A DNA stretch of 50,538 nucleotides from the NCBI GenBank assembly GCA_963700865.1, contig CAVOZC010000011.1, positions 1 to 50,538 of the forward strand, read 5' to 3'. Positions 1 to 9,205 of this stretch are shown here, one piece after another. Position 1 is the stretch's first letter. Each line of letters begins with the position of its first letter. The notes under the pieces were generated by a model. It was not told where the DNA came from, searched no databases, and was given only the letters and a program-made list of their open reading frames with translations. Source of the DNA: CAVOGJ01 sp963700865. GTDB taxonomy: Bacteria; Planctomycetota; Planctomycetia; Pirellulales; Pirellulaceae. Made by a program: the position numbers and the translations under genes.

Positions 1-1
1 T

Positions 2-979
2 GCCGTAGGCAGTTTTCTCAATGTGGTGGTCTATCGCCTGCCACGCAAGATGACACTCCTTGGCCACTCGCACTGTCCACTGTGTGGTCACGAGATCGCG
101 TTCTTCGACAATCTCCCCGTCCTGGGCTGGATCATCCTCCGCGGCCGATGTCGTACGTGTGATGGTCCCATCTCGGTCAGGTACCCGTTGATCGAATTTC
201 TCGCCGGCGCCACGTTTCTATTGCTGGGCGTGGCGATCGTTGCCTTGGCCGCTGCGACGCTGCCCCATGTCGATTTGCCGCGGTATCCCGGTTTTGCCTG
301 GCAATTATTCGATCCGCGGCCCGAATTGCTCGTACTCTATGTCGGAATGGTCGTGCTGGCGATGTGTCTGCTGGCCGGCGCCCTGGTACACCTGGATGGT
401 TGCGTGATTCCCGCGAGTCTCGTGACGAGTACCTGGTTGTCCGCCGTGGCTGTGGCCTTCAGTCGACCCAGCCTGCCCGTGGCGGACGGGGCCTTGCTCG
501 GCCACTGGGGGACTGCCTGGCGATGCGAACCCTGGTGGTCGATGCCTGGCGGACTGTTAGTCATCTTGCTGGTGGGAAGGGTCTCGTATGCCGCCCGAGC
601 GCCGTCTCGAACGAACCGTGACGCGTTTCGTGTCCTCGGGATGGCAAGCGCCGTCGGCTGGGGATTGGGTGTTGATGCTGCCTTCTCGATCGGGTTGTTA
701 AGCCTGACCTTAAATTTGCTTGCTCGCCGGGACGTTTCGCCCGGTCGCCGTTCCCTGCTGGGTTCCTGCTTGGGCGTACTATTTCTCGCCCTGTTGCTCC
801 ACGCCGCCTGGTGGAAGCTGCTGGCGGACATTCCCGGGTGGCCCGTCACCGGCGGTCGTCTCTGGCCCGCCGTGCTGTTCATGGCCGTTGCCTTGGGAGT
901 GAATCTGGCCATGGCCGGAGAAGGACGCACGGCGGAGGCCCCCCAAGCGCCTCCCTCGTCCGCTGGCGACGACAGTTAG
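2..979 (+). CDS. Prepilin peptidase (type IV leader peptidase, A24 family), 5'-truncated
   Basis: An inner-membrane aspartic protease of this family cleaves, and often N-methylates, type IV prepilin or pseudopilin leaders. The reading frame is open from base 2 and starts in the family's N-terminal signature GSFLNVVVYRLP, so the true start lies upstream of the window. Two zinc-type cysteine pairs follow (CPLC and CRTC), as in the bacterial N-terminal domain. About six hydrophobic segments come next. The first catalytic Asp is probably in LVHLDGCVIP. The second site, normally GxGD, is represented by TNRDAFRVLG: the Asp seems kept but the glycines are lost. The C-terminus is a short polar tail. 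It is separated by about 180 bases from the following lipoprotein gene. The family call is firm; activity is uncertain because of the degenerate GxGD. Confidence 0.85.
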   Translation, partial: AVGSFLNVVVYRLPRKMTLLGHSHCPLCGHEIAFFDNLPVLGWIILRGRCRTCDGPISVRYPLIEFLAGATFLLLGVAIVALAAATLPHVDLPRYPGFAWQLFDPRPELLVLYVGMVVLAMCLLAGALVHLDGCVIPASLVTSTWLSAVAVAFSRPSLPVADGALLGHWGTAWRCEPWWSMPGGLLVILLVGRVSYAARAPSRTNRDAFRVLGMASAVGWGLGVDAAFSIGLLSLTLNLLARRDVSPGRRSLLGSCLGVLFLALLLHAAWWKLLADIPGWPVTGGRLWPAVLFMAVALGVNLAMAGEGRTAEAPQAPPSSAGDDS

Positions 980-1163
980 CAGCGAATGACGGATATTGCC
1001 CGCGAAGAGACCGCTTTTTTGCAATGGTCAGGCCGTCATCGGAGTGGTGCCAGAGGTCTCAGCCGTTAGCCAAATTGTCGCAGAGGCGGTATCATTCAGG
1101 CTGCGGATGGCTGGACTTTCGGCTGCCAGGCGTGTCCGCTGGATTCGAGATGAGAGAGGCAAA

Positions 1164-1588
1164 ATGAAACTGCGACACCGGGCTCGTGCTTTGCCAGGAG
1201 CCATCTTTACTTTGACGTTGATGATTGCGGGCTGTCAACCGACTCCCCCGGTCGACGGACCCCGGCCGACACCTCGGCCAGCCTCGTGGCCAAACTGGCA
1301 ACTTTGCACGCCACCATCGAGCAAGGGGTGGCGTCTGATGACCACGAGGCCATTCATGATCCGCTCCATACGGTGATGGCTACCTTGCGAAGCCTGGCGA
1401 CGGTTGAGGATGCCAACCTGCCCGCAGCCACGCTGAATGACATTCACGCAGCCGCCGAAGCGATGGCGGCCGCCTATGGCAAGTTGGATGAAGCCATGCA
1501 TGGTGGTGACGAACCGGATTACAGCGAGGTGGAAGGGGAGTTGGCCGACAACCTTGCCAGGCTGCAAACGCTTACGTCAACGCCGTAG
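1164..1588 (+). pseudogene. Small lipoprotein, interrupted by one frameshift
   Basis: The ATG at 1164 begins a lipoprotein signal peptide (basic n-region, hydrophobic core, lipobox LMIAGC). The frame then runs into unlike sequence and stops at 1376. A second frame, open through 1286-1588, continues naturally with an Ala-rich helical domain (SLVAKLATLHATIEQ and on) containing several His and Asp residues. Joining them needs one extra base near 1255, in a run of G and C. The mature protein would be about 120 residues, probably a periplasmic four-helix-like domain anchored to a membrane. I do not recognise the family. It lies 42 bases upstream of the ABC transporter and may be co-transcribed. 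A sequencing deletion is as likely as a real mutation. Confidence 0.6.
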
Positions 1589-1630
1589 CCTTTCTTCCTT
1601 CCTGGCCGCCCGCCCGAGTCGAGTTCTGCC

Positions 1631-2401
1631 ATGATCCGGTTGCACGCCCTGACGAAGCGATTTCATGCGGCCGGTGGATCCGTGCTCGCCGTGGATCGGC
1701 TTTCGTTGCACGTCAAGGCAGGGGAAGTGTACGGTTTGTTGGGTCCTAACGGGGCCGGCAAGACCACGACATTACGTATGATCCTTGGACTGTTGCATCC
1801 GGACGATGGCTACGCCGAGGTCGACGGCATTCGCGCCGACGCCGAGCCGATGCAAGTGCGGTCGCGGATCGGCATGGTGGCAGCAAGTGACGGTGTCTAC
1901 CCGTGGCTGACCGTCCGTGAGATGCTCATGTTCTTCGCCGACCTGCATCACTTGCGTCCCGCACAGGCGAGAGACAACGTGCGCCGGCTGAGCGAGCGGC
2001 TGGGGTTCGACGAACTTTTGGATCGTCGAGCCTCGACGCTGAGCACTGGACAAAAGCAACGAGTCATTCTGGCGCGAGGCCTTGTGCATGACCCGCCGGT
2101 GATGCTGCTTGACGAGCCGACGCGGGGCATGGATGTCGTTGGAAGTCACACCGTGTTTGATTACATCGGCCTGTTGCGAGACAAAGGGACCGCCGTCATT
2201 CTCAGCACCCATCGACTGGATGAAGCCGAACGATTGTGCGATCGTTTCGGGCTCTTGCATCGCGGCCGACTGCAACATGAAGGGACGCTGGAAGAAATCA
2301 AGACGCGGACCGACCGCTCGGCGCTCGTCGATGTGTTTGCCGACCTTATCGGAGCGGTAAAGCCCGAGCGGAATGACGTCATGGATGGGACACCGGCATG
2401 A
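1631..2401 (+). CDS. ABC transporter ATP-binding protein (NatA-like, ABC-2 exporter)
   Basis: This is the cytoplasmic ATPase of an ABC-2 export system; with the next gene it resembles NatAB sodium exporters. Visible motifs are Walker A GPNGAGKT (about residues 38-45), ABC signature LSTGQ (137-141), Walker B VMLLDEPT (from 157) and the H-loop His in STHRLDEAE (about 194). The length of 256 residues is normal for a single ATPase domain. The stop overlaps the permease start by four bases (ATGA), which indicates translational coupling. The substrate cannot be read from sequence: sodium is the family precedent for NatA, while many ABC-2 ATPases carry other substrates. Confidence 0.92.
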   Translation: MIRLHALTKRFHAAGGSVLAVDRLSLHVKAGEVYGLLGPNGAGKTTTLRMILGLLHPDDGYAEVDGIRADAEPMQVRSRIGMVAASDGVYPWLTVREMLMFFADLHHLRPAQARDNVRRLSERLGFDELLDRRASTLSTGQKQRVILARGLVHDPPVMLLDEPTRGMDVVGSHTVFDYIGLLRDKGTAVILSTHRLDEAERLCDRFGLLHRGRLQHEGTLEEIKTRTDRSALVDVFADLIGAVKPERNDVMDGTPA

Positions 2402-3954
2402 GTGAGACATTCATTCCGACAGGCTTTCGTAACGGACTCGATACCGGTCGGGAGCGGCTACGACGGTTGGGACGCTTGTGTCGGAAAGAGCTCCGGGAGA
2501 TTCTGCGCGACCGCCGTACGGTGATCACCCTGATCTTGATGCCGTTGCTGGTGTATCCGATCTTGAGCATCGCGTTTCAGCGTCTGCTCGTCTCGTCGGC
2601 CACCTCGGCAACCGGTGTGCCCGTTCGTTACGTGATCGCGATTGATGACGAGTTGGACGCGCAGGTGCTGGTGGAGTACCTGCTACTCGGCCAGCATCTG
2701 TTGACGACGCCTGATAATCCCTATGATCGAGCAGTCGCGGCGGCCAGCCTGGAATCAGCGTCCGGCGGGATTCAATGGGTGATGGTGGAGGATATGGATC
2801 GGCTGCTGGCCGAATCGCACATTGATCTTGCCATTCTGATCGATGTGGCTGACACGGCCGGCCCCGCCGGTCTGCCGCAGGCCCGTTTTAATATGACCCG
2901 ACTCTCCGGCAGCGCGAACGGTCGTGATGCCTGGGAGTTTGTGCAATCACGCCTACGGGCCGTTAACGACAAGTATATGTCTGAACAGCTCAGCCGGCTG
3001 GGCGTTGATGTCAAGCTCCCCATTCAAATTATTGAAAACGAAACCGAAGCCTCGAAAGCTCCCTCGGTTTCCCTGGCGGCGCTGGTACCATTGATTCTTA
3101 TCTTGATGACGATCACCGGTGCGGTTTACCCGGCCATCGACCTGACCGCGGGGGAGCGAGAACGAGGCACGTTGGAGGCCCTGATTGCCGCGCCGGTGCC
3201 GCGAGTGCATTTGCTGTTGGCCAAATACAGCGCCGTGGTTACCGTTGCGCTCCTGACCGCCGCAGCCAACTTGATCGCCATGACCGTGACGCTCTACAGC
3301 ACTGGCTTGATGGAAACGTTATTCGGACAGGAGCTAACCTGGCAAGCGTGGGCCTTTATCTTCGCGCTACTCGTCCTGTTTGCGGCCTTTTTCTCCGCGG
3401 TGCTGCTGGCCGTCACGAGTTTTGCACGCAGCTTTAAGGAAGCACAAGCCTACCTGATCCCGTTGATGTTGATTTCCTTGGCACCGGGCATCCTCGCCCT
3501 GACACCGGGCATCGAACTGAATGGCATGCTCTCGGTGTGCCCGCTTGTGAATATCGTCCTGTTGGCGCGAGACGTGTTCCAGGGATCGGTCGAGGCGGCT
3601 CCCGCGACCATTGCCGTCGTATCGACCATGCTCTACGCCGGGGGCGCGATTGCGATCGCCGCCCGCATCTTTGGTGCGGACGCCGTCTTGTATGGGACCC
3701 AGTCCGGATGGTCGGAGTGGCTACAACGACCGGAAGAGACCCGGCCCTCCGCCAGCCTGAGTAGTGCCCTGCTCTTCTTGGCGGTCTTGTTTCCCCTCTA
3801 CATTATTCTCGCTAATTTTCTCGCCAGCTGGCCGGATGCCGAGTTGCGGCTGCGGCTGGGAGTAAGTGGGCTGATCACCGTCGTTTTGTTTGGTGTGCTG
3901 CCGTTTGCCTTCGCCCTGCTGCGCGCATCCGGATTGCGGATGCGTTTTGTCTGA
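2398..3954 (+). CDS. ABC-2 permease (NatB-like), N-terminal part of a permease-CPBP fusion
   Basis: This is the membrane subunit of the ABC-2 exporter. After a short cytoplasmic start (LCRKELREILRDRRT, typical of NatB/YhaP) come one membrane segment, a large extracytoplasmic domain of about 200 residues, then a cluster of at least five hydrophobic helices including the conserved TAGERERGTLEALIAAPV coupling region. The frame stops at 3954 after RMRFV. The adjoining frame continues without a start codon into a CPBP protease domain (see 4053-4571), and planctomycete homologues commonly carry both domains in one chain. I therefore think the stop is a one-base frameshift near 3950 and the full protein is about 720 residues. 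Confidence 0.9.
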   Translation: MSETFIPTGFRNGLDTGRERLRRLGRLCRKELREILRDRRTVITLILMPLLVYPILSIAFQRLLVSSATSATGVPVRYVIAIDDELDAQVLVEYLLLGQHLLTTPDNPYDRAVAAASLESASGGIQWVMVEDMDRLLAESHIDLAILIDVADTAGPAGLPQARFNMTRLSGSANGRDAWEFVQSRLRAVNDKYMSEQLSRLGVDVKLPIQIIENETEASKAPSVSLAALVPLILILMTITGAVYPAIDLTAGERERGTLEALIAAPVPRVHLLLAKYSAVVTVALLTAAANLIAMTVTLYSTGLMETLFGQELTWQAWAFIFALLVLFAAFFSAVLLAVTSFARSFKEAQAYLIPLMLISLAPGILALTPGIELNGMLSVCPLVNIVLLARDVFQGSVEAAPATIAVVSTMLYAGGAIAIAARIFGADAVLYGTQSGWSEWLQRPEETRPSASLSSALLFLAVLFPLYIILANFLASWPDAELRLRLGVSGLITVVLFGVLPFAFALLRASGLRMRFV

Positions 3955-4052
3955 AGGGGGCGTTCCCCCTCTCCTTCCTGGCGGCCGCGCTATCGGGCGC
4001 CAGCCTCTGGCCGCTAGCGCACGAGGTCTTTCTGCTGCATCAATCCCTGGGA

Positions 4053-4571
4053 TTGGCTCTCGCGGAGGAACATGTCGAGGCGATTCGCGATGTGCTGGAT
4101 AGTTGGCAGCAATTGCCCTTGCTTTATATCCTGCTGATCTTTGCCGTAATTCCCGCTGTGTTTGAAGAGCTGTTTTTTCGTGGTTTTCTTTTTACCGCAC
4201 TGCTTCGCAGTCTTTCCGTGGGGCGTGCGATTGTTATTTCCGCCGTGCTGTTCGGCATCTTTCACGTCGTCGCGGGAACCTTGGCTCCCGAGCGATTTCT
4301 GCCCAGTACCTTCATGGGGCTGATTCTCGGTTGGGCCTGCTGGAAAACGGGCAGCGTGTTTCCTGGCATGCTGTTGCATGCCGTGCACAATGGATTGCTC
4401 GTGACGATGGGCTATTACATGGACTGGCTGAACGCCCACCATTGGGGGCAGCAACACGCGATCCATCTGCCCGCCTATTGGATCGGTTGCGCCGTCGTTG
4501 GCACCTGTGTCGGCCTCACGATTATGCGGTATGTTTCCTTGCCCCGGCCGGCCGAGCCGGGATTGGTATGA
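4053..4571 (+). CDS. CPBP intramembrane metalloprotease domain (C-terminal half of the permease fusion)
   Basis: This is a CPBP/Abi-type (CAAX-like) membrane protease domain. The catalytic motifs are EELFFRG (EExxxR), FGIFHV and a C-terminal HAVHN, set in five or six membrane helices. The first possible start in this frame is a TTG at 4053, but the frame is open back to 3951 and the peptide encoded there (LKGAFPLSFL and on) reads as a natural continuation of the permease. No ribosome-binding site is evident before 4053. This supports a fused permease-protease split by a frameshift rather than a separate gene. In such fusions the protease is inferred to act on a membrane partner; its substrate is unknown. 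Confidence 0.82.
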   Translation: MALAEEHVEAIRDVLDSWQQLPLLYILLIFAVIPAVFEELFFRGFLFTALLRSLSVGRAIVISAVLFGIFHVVAGTLAPERFLPSTFMGLILGWACWKTGSVFPGMLLHAVHNGLLVTMGYYMDWLNAHHWGQQHAIHLPAYWIGCAVVGTCVGLTIMRYVSLPRPAEPGLV

Positions 4572-4635
4572 TGATCCGCAGCGGATCACGCAGTCCGCGT
4601 CAGGCCGACGAGTAAATTCAAGAGGAGAGGTTCCC

Positions 4636-5130
4636 ATGTCGAGCCCAAACGTCGCACGATGGAGCTTGGTTTGCCGGCTTTGGACCATGGCTTTGATCGC
4701 GGGAATCGCCGTCTCGTTAAAGGCTCAGACAGTCATGGAGACCTCGCTGCCCGCGGATGGTTTTCGAGCGATCTACGATGGCCACTCCTTTGCCGGCTGG
4801 CGGGGCAGGCCGCATCTCGACCCGCGGGAAGAAGCCTCATGGGACGAAGCAACACGCGCCGCCAAGCGGGCAGAGTGGGAGCGGGATCGGGCCCAGCATT
4901 GGTCCATTGACGCAGACCGCGGTGAAATTGTAAGCGATGGCCAGGGCGTCTTTCTTACCACGGAGGACGAATACGGCGACTTTGAACTCATCGTGGATTG
5001 GAATCTGGCGGCCGATGGTGACAGCGGCATCTACCTGCGGGGATCGCCCCAGGTCCAGATTTGGGACCCGCACAACGAAGCCGCACACAAGCATGGCAGC
5101 CAACGCGGCTCCGGTGGCGCTGTGGAATAA
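4636..5130 (+). CDS. Secreted DUF1080 (3-keto-disaccharide hydrolase-like) protein, N-terminal part
   Basis: The ATG at 4636 follows a good ribosome-binding site (aagaggagag, 4619-4628). It begins a signal peptide ending near LKAQT, followed by a first DUF1080 jelly-roll domain (FRAIYDGHSFAGWRG, then YGDFELIVDWNL and DSGIYLRG). Members of this family are often annotated as 3-keto-disaccharide hydrolases or LamG-like sugar-binding proteins. The frame ends prematurely at 5130 after GSGGAVE, at the point where homologues continue GSG-LWNN. The remainder is in the +1 frame (5093-5977). One extra base near 5115 would explain the break. Confidence 0.82.
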   Translation: MSSPNVARWSLVCRLWTMALIAGIAVSLKAQTVMETSLPADGFRAIYDGHSFAGWRGRPHLDPREEASWDEATRAAKRAEWERDRAQHWSIDADRGEIVSDGQGVFLTTEDEYGDFELIVDWNLAADGDSGIYLRGSPQVQIWDPHNEAAHKHGSQRGSGGAVE

Positions 5131-5977
5131 TCAGGATGATCATCCCGGAAAGTGGCCATTGGAACTGGCCGACAATGCCATTGGCGATTGGAATCGATTT
5201 CGCATTCGGATGGTCGGAGCGCGCGTCTGGGTCTGGCTGAACGAGCGGCCCACCGTGCAAGGCGCGGTGATGGATAACTATTGGGACCTCACCTTGCCCA
5301 TTTTTCGCCGCGGTGTGATTCAATTGCAGACCCACGGCAGCGAGACCCGCTTCCGCAACATTCGGCTGAGGGAGATTGGGGCCGACGAAGCGAATCGCAT
5401 TCTGGCCGAATTCCATGCGGCTGGGATGGAATCCATTTTTGACGCGGTATCCTGGCAGGGCTGGCTCGGCCCCACCAACGAGAACACCATCGAAGACGGT
5501 GCCATCGTCTCATCCCATGGTACGATTTACACCGCGAGCACGTGGGAAGATTTCGTGGTCCAATTCGAGTTTCAACTGCCGCCGGCAGGCAACAACGGCC
5601 TGGCGATCCGCTATCCAGGATCAGGGGATACCGCCTACGAAGGGATGTGCGAAATTCAGACACTCGATAGCACCAGTCCCACGTATGCAAAGCTCGACCC
5701 GAGACAACATCACGGGTCCGCGTATGGCATGTTCGCCGCGACGCGGGGATTTCTCCGTGCTCCAGGCGAGTGGAATTTCGAGCGGGTTACCGTTCGCGGG
5801 TCACGGATTATGGTCGAGTTGAATGGGACCATCGTCCTTGATGCCGATCTGTCAGACGTCACGGATTATCTGGATGACCAGCCGCATCCAGGCAAAGATC
5901 GGCGGCAAGGTCACTTTGGATTCGCCGGGCATGGAGATGCGGTTCGCTATCGGAACATTCAAGCCAAATCGCTCTAG
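5093..5977 (+). CDS. DUF1080 protein, C-terminal part after a frameshift (two-domain)
   Basis: This frame resumes the interrupted protein at ALWNNQDDHPGKWPLE. It completes the first DUF1080 domain (GDWNRFRIRMVG, then GVIQLQTHGSETRFRNI) and adds a whole second copy (SIFDAVSWQGWLGP, DFVVQFEFQLPPAGNNGLAI, GEWNFERVTVRG, GHFGFAGHGDAVRYRNI). The ATG at 5093 is only the first one in frame and is not expected to be a real start. The reconstructed protein would be about 440 residues with two tandem sugar-acting or sugar-binding modules, exported to the periplasm. The next gene, an RTX-type protein, is convergent. Confidence 0.82.
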   Translation: MAANAAPVALWNNQDDHPGKWPLELADNAIGDWNRFRIRMVGARVWVWLNERPTVQGAVMDNYWDLTLPIFRRGVIQLQTHGSETRFRNIRLREIGADEANRILAEFHAAGMESIFDAVSWQGWLGPTNENTIEDGAIVSSHGTIYTASTWEDFVVQFEFQLPPAGNNGLAIRYPGSGDTAYEGMCEIQTLDSTSPTYAKLDPRQHHGSAYGMFAATRGFLRAPGEWNFERVTVRGSRIMVELNGTIVLDADLSDVTDYLDDQPHPGKDRRQGHFGFAGHGDAVRYRNIQAKSL

Positions 5978-6142
5978 TGAGTAAATCGTTGTCGATAACT
6001 GGCTCTCGTTAGCCCGCTCCTTCCCCGTGTGATCGAGCAACGGGCCAGGTGACGCAGGGTTGCTTGGCCGCCGAAGATCTCCGACTGGACATCGACCGCT
6101 CTGCGGCGCTGCGTGTGCTTAGTGAAGACGGATGGGTCCAAC

Positions 6143-9100
6143 TCACAGGGGGAAGATGACACCCAGTTCCGAGATGACTTCCCCTTCCACATGGTCGGTA
6201 ATGGTGTCATCCCGCAGGTTGGCGAAGAACCAATCGGTCGCGTCGTCGCCTTGCAGCGTATCGCTCGCTTCGTCGTCAATGACCGTGCCGTCTGGTTCGA
6301 GCACGTAATTCTCACCATCGATGAGTATCCCATCCGTGAGAATGCCAACCCGGAACCCGTAGCTGCTGGGGATGTTCCAGAAGCCGTTGATCAGCGCCAA
6401 CGATTCGGGACTGTCGTCGTAGCTGGTCTGGCTGCCGATGACGATGTCGTCGCCGTTGCCGCCGGCTAATTGATCGGCTCCCGTGCCGCCTATTAAGAGG
6501 TCGTTGTCGTCACCTCCCTCCAGCGTATCGTTACCGGAATCGCCGACAACAATGTCGGCGCCCCCGTCGCCGTACAAGAAATCACTCCCGTCGCCGCCGT
6601 GAATGGCGTCGCGGCCGGCGTCACCGTGGACCGTGTCGTTGCCCGCGGCGGCATCAAGCTGGTCATCACCTTCGCCACCGCCGATATCGTCGTCGTCATC
6701 ACCGCCGAAGATTTGGTCATTGCCGGCGTCTCCCCGCAGGTAGTCGGGGCCGTCCGAGCCGTGGATTTCGTCGTCCCCGTCGCCGCCGGCAATCTCGTCC
6801 GCTCCGCCATTGCCCTCGATCAGGTCGTGTCCGGCATCGCCGTTGATGACATCGGTGAAGGCTCCACCATGGATTTCATCATTTCCGTCGCCGCCGTGGG
6901 CGAAGTTGACTTCGTCGATGTTATCCGATTCCATCGTGATGTAGTCGTGGCCCGCATCACCACGGAGTGTGTCACCGCCCACACCTCCCTGAATCGTGTC
7001 GTCCCCTTCTCCCCCAGAGATGGTGTCATCACCGCCGTCGCCTAGCAGCTCGTCTGCACCATCATCCCCCTGGATGAGGTCGTCATCCTCGCCGCCTTCA
7101 ATGTAATCGTCATCGTCGCCACCATAGAGCTCGTCGTTTCCTTCGTGCCCGTAGATGGTATCCTCTCCGGCGTCGCCGTGAATGATGTCGTTGCCAAACT
7201 CACCGTAGAGGACATCATCACCTTCACCGCCGGTGATCGTGTCGTTGGCGGAGCCTCCCTCCGGACCGCCCGGCGGCATTTTGTCATTCTCGGTATCGCC
7301 CAGGATCACATCGTCGCCGAGATTGCCGTTCAGTGTGTCGTCATCGAGGCCACCATAGATCCGGTCGTTGCCATCACCACCGTTGATCGTGTCGGCACCC
7401 GCGTCCCCGTAGATCTCGTCGTCACCGTTCTCTCCATCGATCATGTCGGCGCCATCGCCTCCCGAGAGGTAATCGACTTCGTCGCCGCCCCTGATGTGGT
7501 CGTTGCCGTCATCGCCAAAGACGGAATCTTCGCCGGTGCCGCCTTCGAGGACATCGTCGCCGTCACCGCCGGCAAGGTAATCGTCATCCTCGCCTCCCAG
7601 CACGACATCATTTCCGCCGCCTCCTTCGAGGTCGTCAGCTCCGCTGCCCCCTTCGATCTGATCATGCCCCTCACCGCCGTCGATCGAATCGTCATCGATG
7701 CCGCCGAGGATCACGTCATTGCCGTCTCCGCCATATATCTGATCTTCTCCGGCTTCTCCTTCGAGCGTGTCGGCCCCCGAGCCGCCGTCGATCAGGTCGT
7801 CACCTTCGCCACCAAATACCTCGTCGTCCTCTCCGTTTCCGAACAAGCGATCATTGCCCAGGCCACCCAGGATCACATCGTTTCCGCTGTTTCCGTAGAT
7901 CCGGTCGTCGTCCGCTCCACCCATCAGCACATCGTTCTGCCCGCCGCCCGCCAGGAAGTCGTTGCCTTCTTCTCCGTCAATCTCGTCATCTCCGAAGCTG
8001 CCCAGCAGGACGTCGTCGCCCAGGCCGCCCAGGATCGTGTCGGCACCTCCCCCGCCGTGAATGGTGTCATCGCCGCTATTCCCTTGCAGTTCGTCATTGC
8101 CTTCGCCGCCCTCGATGTAATCGGCACCGTCACCGCCCACGACCATATCGTCGCCTGCGTCTCCGCTCAGGCTGTCGTCGCCCTGCCCCCCTTCCAGGAT
8201 GTCATTGCCATTGCCGCCGCTCAGTCGGTCATCGCCCAAATTTCCTTGGAGCAGGTCTTGGCCGTCGCTGCCGGTGAGTTGGTCCGCGCCGTCTCCCCCG
8301 GAGAGGACGTCGTCGCCAGTACCGCCATTGAGCGTGTCGTTCTGCTGGTCCCCACTCAGTTCATCATCGCCAGCGCTCCCGGCGAGCATGTCGTTTCCCG
8401 TGCCCCCGTAGAGCTCATCATCGCCGTCGCCACCGGTCAACGAGTCATTACCGGCGTCTCCCTGCAGCAAATCGACCCCGGGCCCTCCCAGCAACTGATC
8501 GTTCCCGTCGCCGCCGCGGACAATATCATCACCGGCGTCGCCAAGGACCAGATCGTCGCCCGCGAATCCTTCCAGGTGGTCATTTCCGTCGCCGCCGAAC
8601 ATGCGATCGTTACCCGGCGCCATTCCCAGTTCGTCGTCGCCGCTGAGCACGTCATTGCCGAGATTTCCCTGCAGCGTGTCGGCGCCATCGCCTCCCCGCA
8701 GGTCGTCATCTCCGTCCAGTCCCGATAGCGTATCGTTACCGGCGTTCCCTTCGATCCGATCGTTGCCTTCATAACCGAAGATCGTATCATTACCGTCTCC
8801 GCCGAAAATCACGTCATTGCCATGACCGCCGAGTACCCGGTCGTCGCCAGCACCTGCGTCGACCTCGGCGCTGCGATCGACAACGTTTCTGAAGTTGATC
8901 GTGTCGTTCCCGTCTCCACCATCGATGACAATGGTGACCACGTCATTTAAGGCGAACGTCTGGGGGCTGGCGAGAAAATCGGCGTTTACGGAGATTTGCC
9001 CATCATTCGTCTGTTGGACGACAATCTGGTTGTCGTTCGCATCGCCACAGATGGATAACTGGCCTTCGACGAGCTCCACGCTGCCGGGAGATATCGATAG

Positions 9101-9205
9101 CGCCAGCCGGGACTCGAGCGACTCCACGGATCCGATGCGGGAGCGGACGCGTCGGTTCGAAAAACCATGTTTGCCGGAGCGTTTACGAGTCGGTCGGAAA
9201 GCCAT
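6143..9205 (-). CDS. RTX/hemolysin-type calcium-binding repeat protein with planctomycete surface-protein N-terminus
   Basis: This is a large (about 1,020-residue) acidic exported protein made almost wholly of RTX nonapeptides (variants of GGxGNDxI/L and GGDGDDxL), which fold as calcium-loaded beta-rolls outside the cell. I place the start at 9205, preceded by GAGGAG; an in-frame ATG at 9256 is less likely. The N-terminus is very basic (MAFRPTRKRSGKHG) and carries the motif SVESLESRLALS, shared by giant planctomycete surface proteins. A non-repeat domain follows (to about residue 100), then dozens of RTX repeats, then a roughly 100-residue non-repeat C-terminus ending ELGVIFPL. No protease, lipase or other enzyme domain is visible, so the role may be structural or adhesive. 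It is a single gene, convergent with the DUF1080 gene. Confidence 0.9.
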   Translation of the reverse strand: MAFRPTRKRSGKHGFSNRRVRSRIGSVESLESRLALSISPGSVELVEGQLSICGDANDNQIVVQQTNDGQISVNADFLASPQTFALNDVVTIVIDGGDGNDTINFRNVVDRSAEVDAGAGDDRVLGGHGNDVIFGGDGNDTIFGYEGNDRIEGNAGNDTLSGLDGDDDLRGGDGADTLQGNLGNDVLSGDDELGMAPGNDRMFGGDGNDHLEGFAGDDLVLGDAGDDIVRGGDGNDQLLGGPGVDLLQGDAGNDSLTGGDGDDELYGGTGNDMLAGSAGDDELSGDQQNDTLNGGTGDDVLSGGDGADQLTGSDGQDLLQGNLGDDRLSGGNGNDILEGGQGDDSLSGDAGDDMVVGGDGADYIEGGEGNDELQGNSGDDTIHGGGGADTILGGLGDDVLLGSFGDDEIDGEEGNDFLAGGGQNDVLMGGADDDRIYGNSGNDVILGGLGNDRLFGNGEDDEVFGGEGDDLIDGGSGADTLEGEAGEDQIYGGDGNDVILGGIDDDSIDGGEGHDQIEGGSGADDLEGGGGNDVVLGGEDDDYLAGGDGDDVLEGGTGEDSVFGDDGNDHIRGGDEVDYLSGGDGADMIDGENGDDEIYGDAGADTINGGDGNDRIYGGLDDDTLNGNLGDDVILGDTENDKMPPGGPEGGSANDTITGGEGDDVLYGEFGNDIIHGDAGEDTIYGHEGNDELYGGDDDDYIEGGEDDDLIQGDDGADELLGDGGDDTISGGEGDDTIQGGVGGDTLRGDAGHDYITMESDNIDEVNFAHGGDGNDEIHGGAFTDVINGDAGHDLIEGNGGADEIAGGDGDDEIHGSDGPDYLRGDAGNDQIFGGDDDDDIGGGEGDDQLDAAAGNDTVHGDAGRDAIHGGDGSDFLYGDGGADIVVGDSGNDTLEGGDDNDLLIGGTGADQLAGGNGDDIVIGSQTSYDDSPESLALINGFWNIPSSYGFRVGILTDGILIDGENYVLEPDGTVIDDEASDTLQGDDATDWFFANLRDDTITDHVEGEVISELGVIFPL

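Noticed and set aside
337..930. 197-codon minus-strand frame across the prepilin peptidase
   Set aside because: Antisense shadow of a well-supported membrane protease.
3940..3960. Programmed ribosomal frameshifting between permease and CPBP
   Set aside because: There is a short T-run but no classical slippery heptamer or downstream structure visible, and similar breaks occur all over the window, so an indel is simpler.
7145..8728. 527-codon plus-strand frame opposite the RTX gene
   Set aside because: It is the antisense of GC-rich RTX nonapeptide codons; the Val/Ile/Ala-rich periodic peptide mirrors the repeats and the minus-strand frame is clearly the gene.
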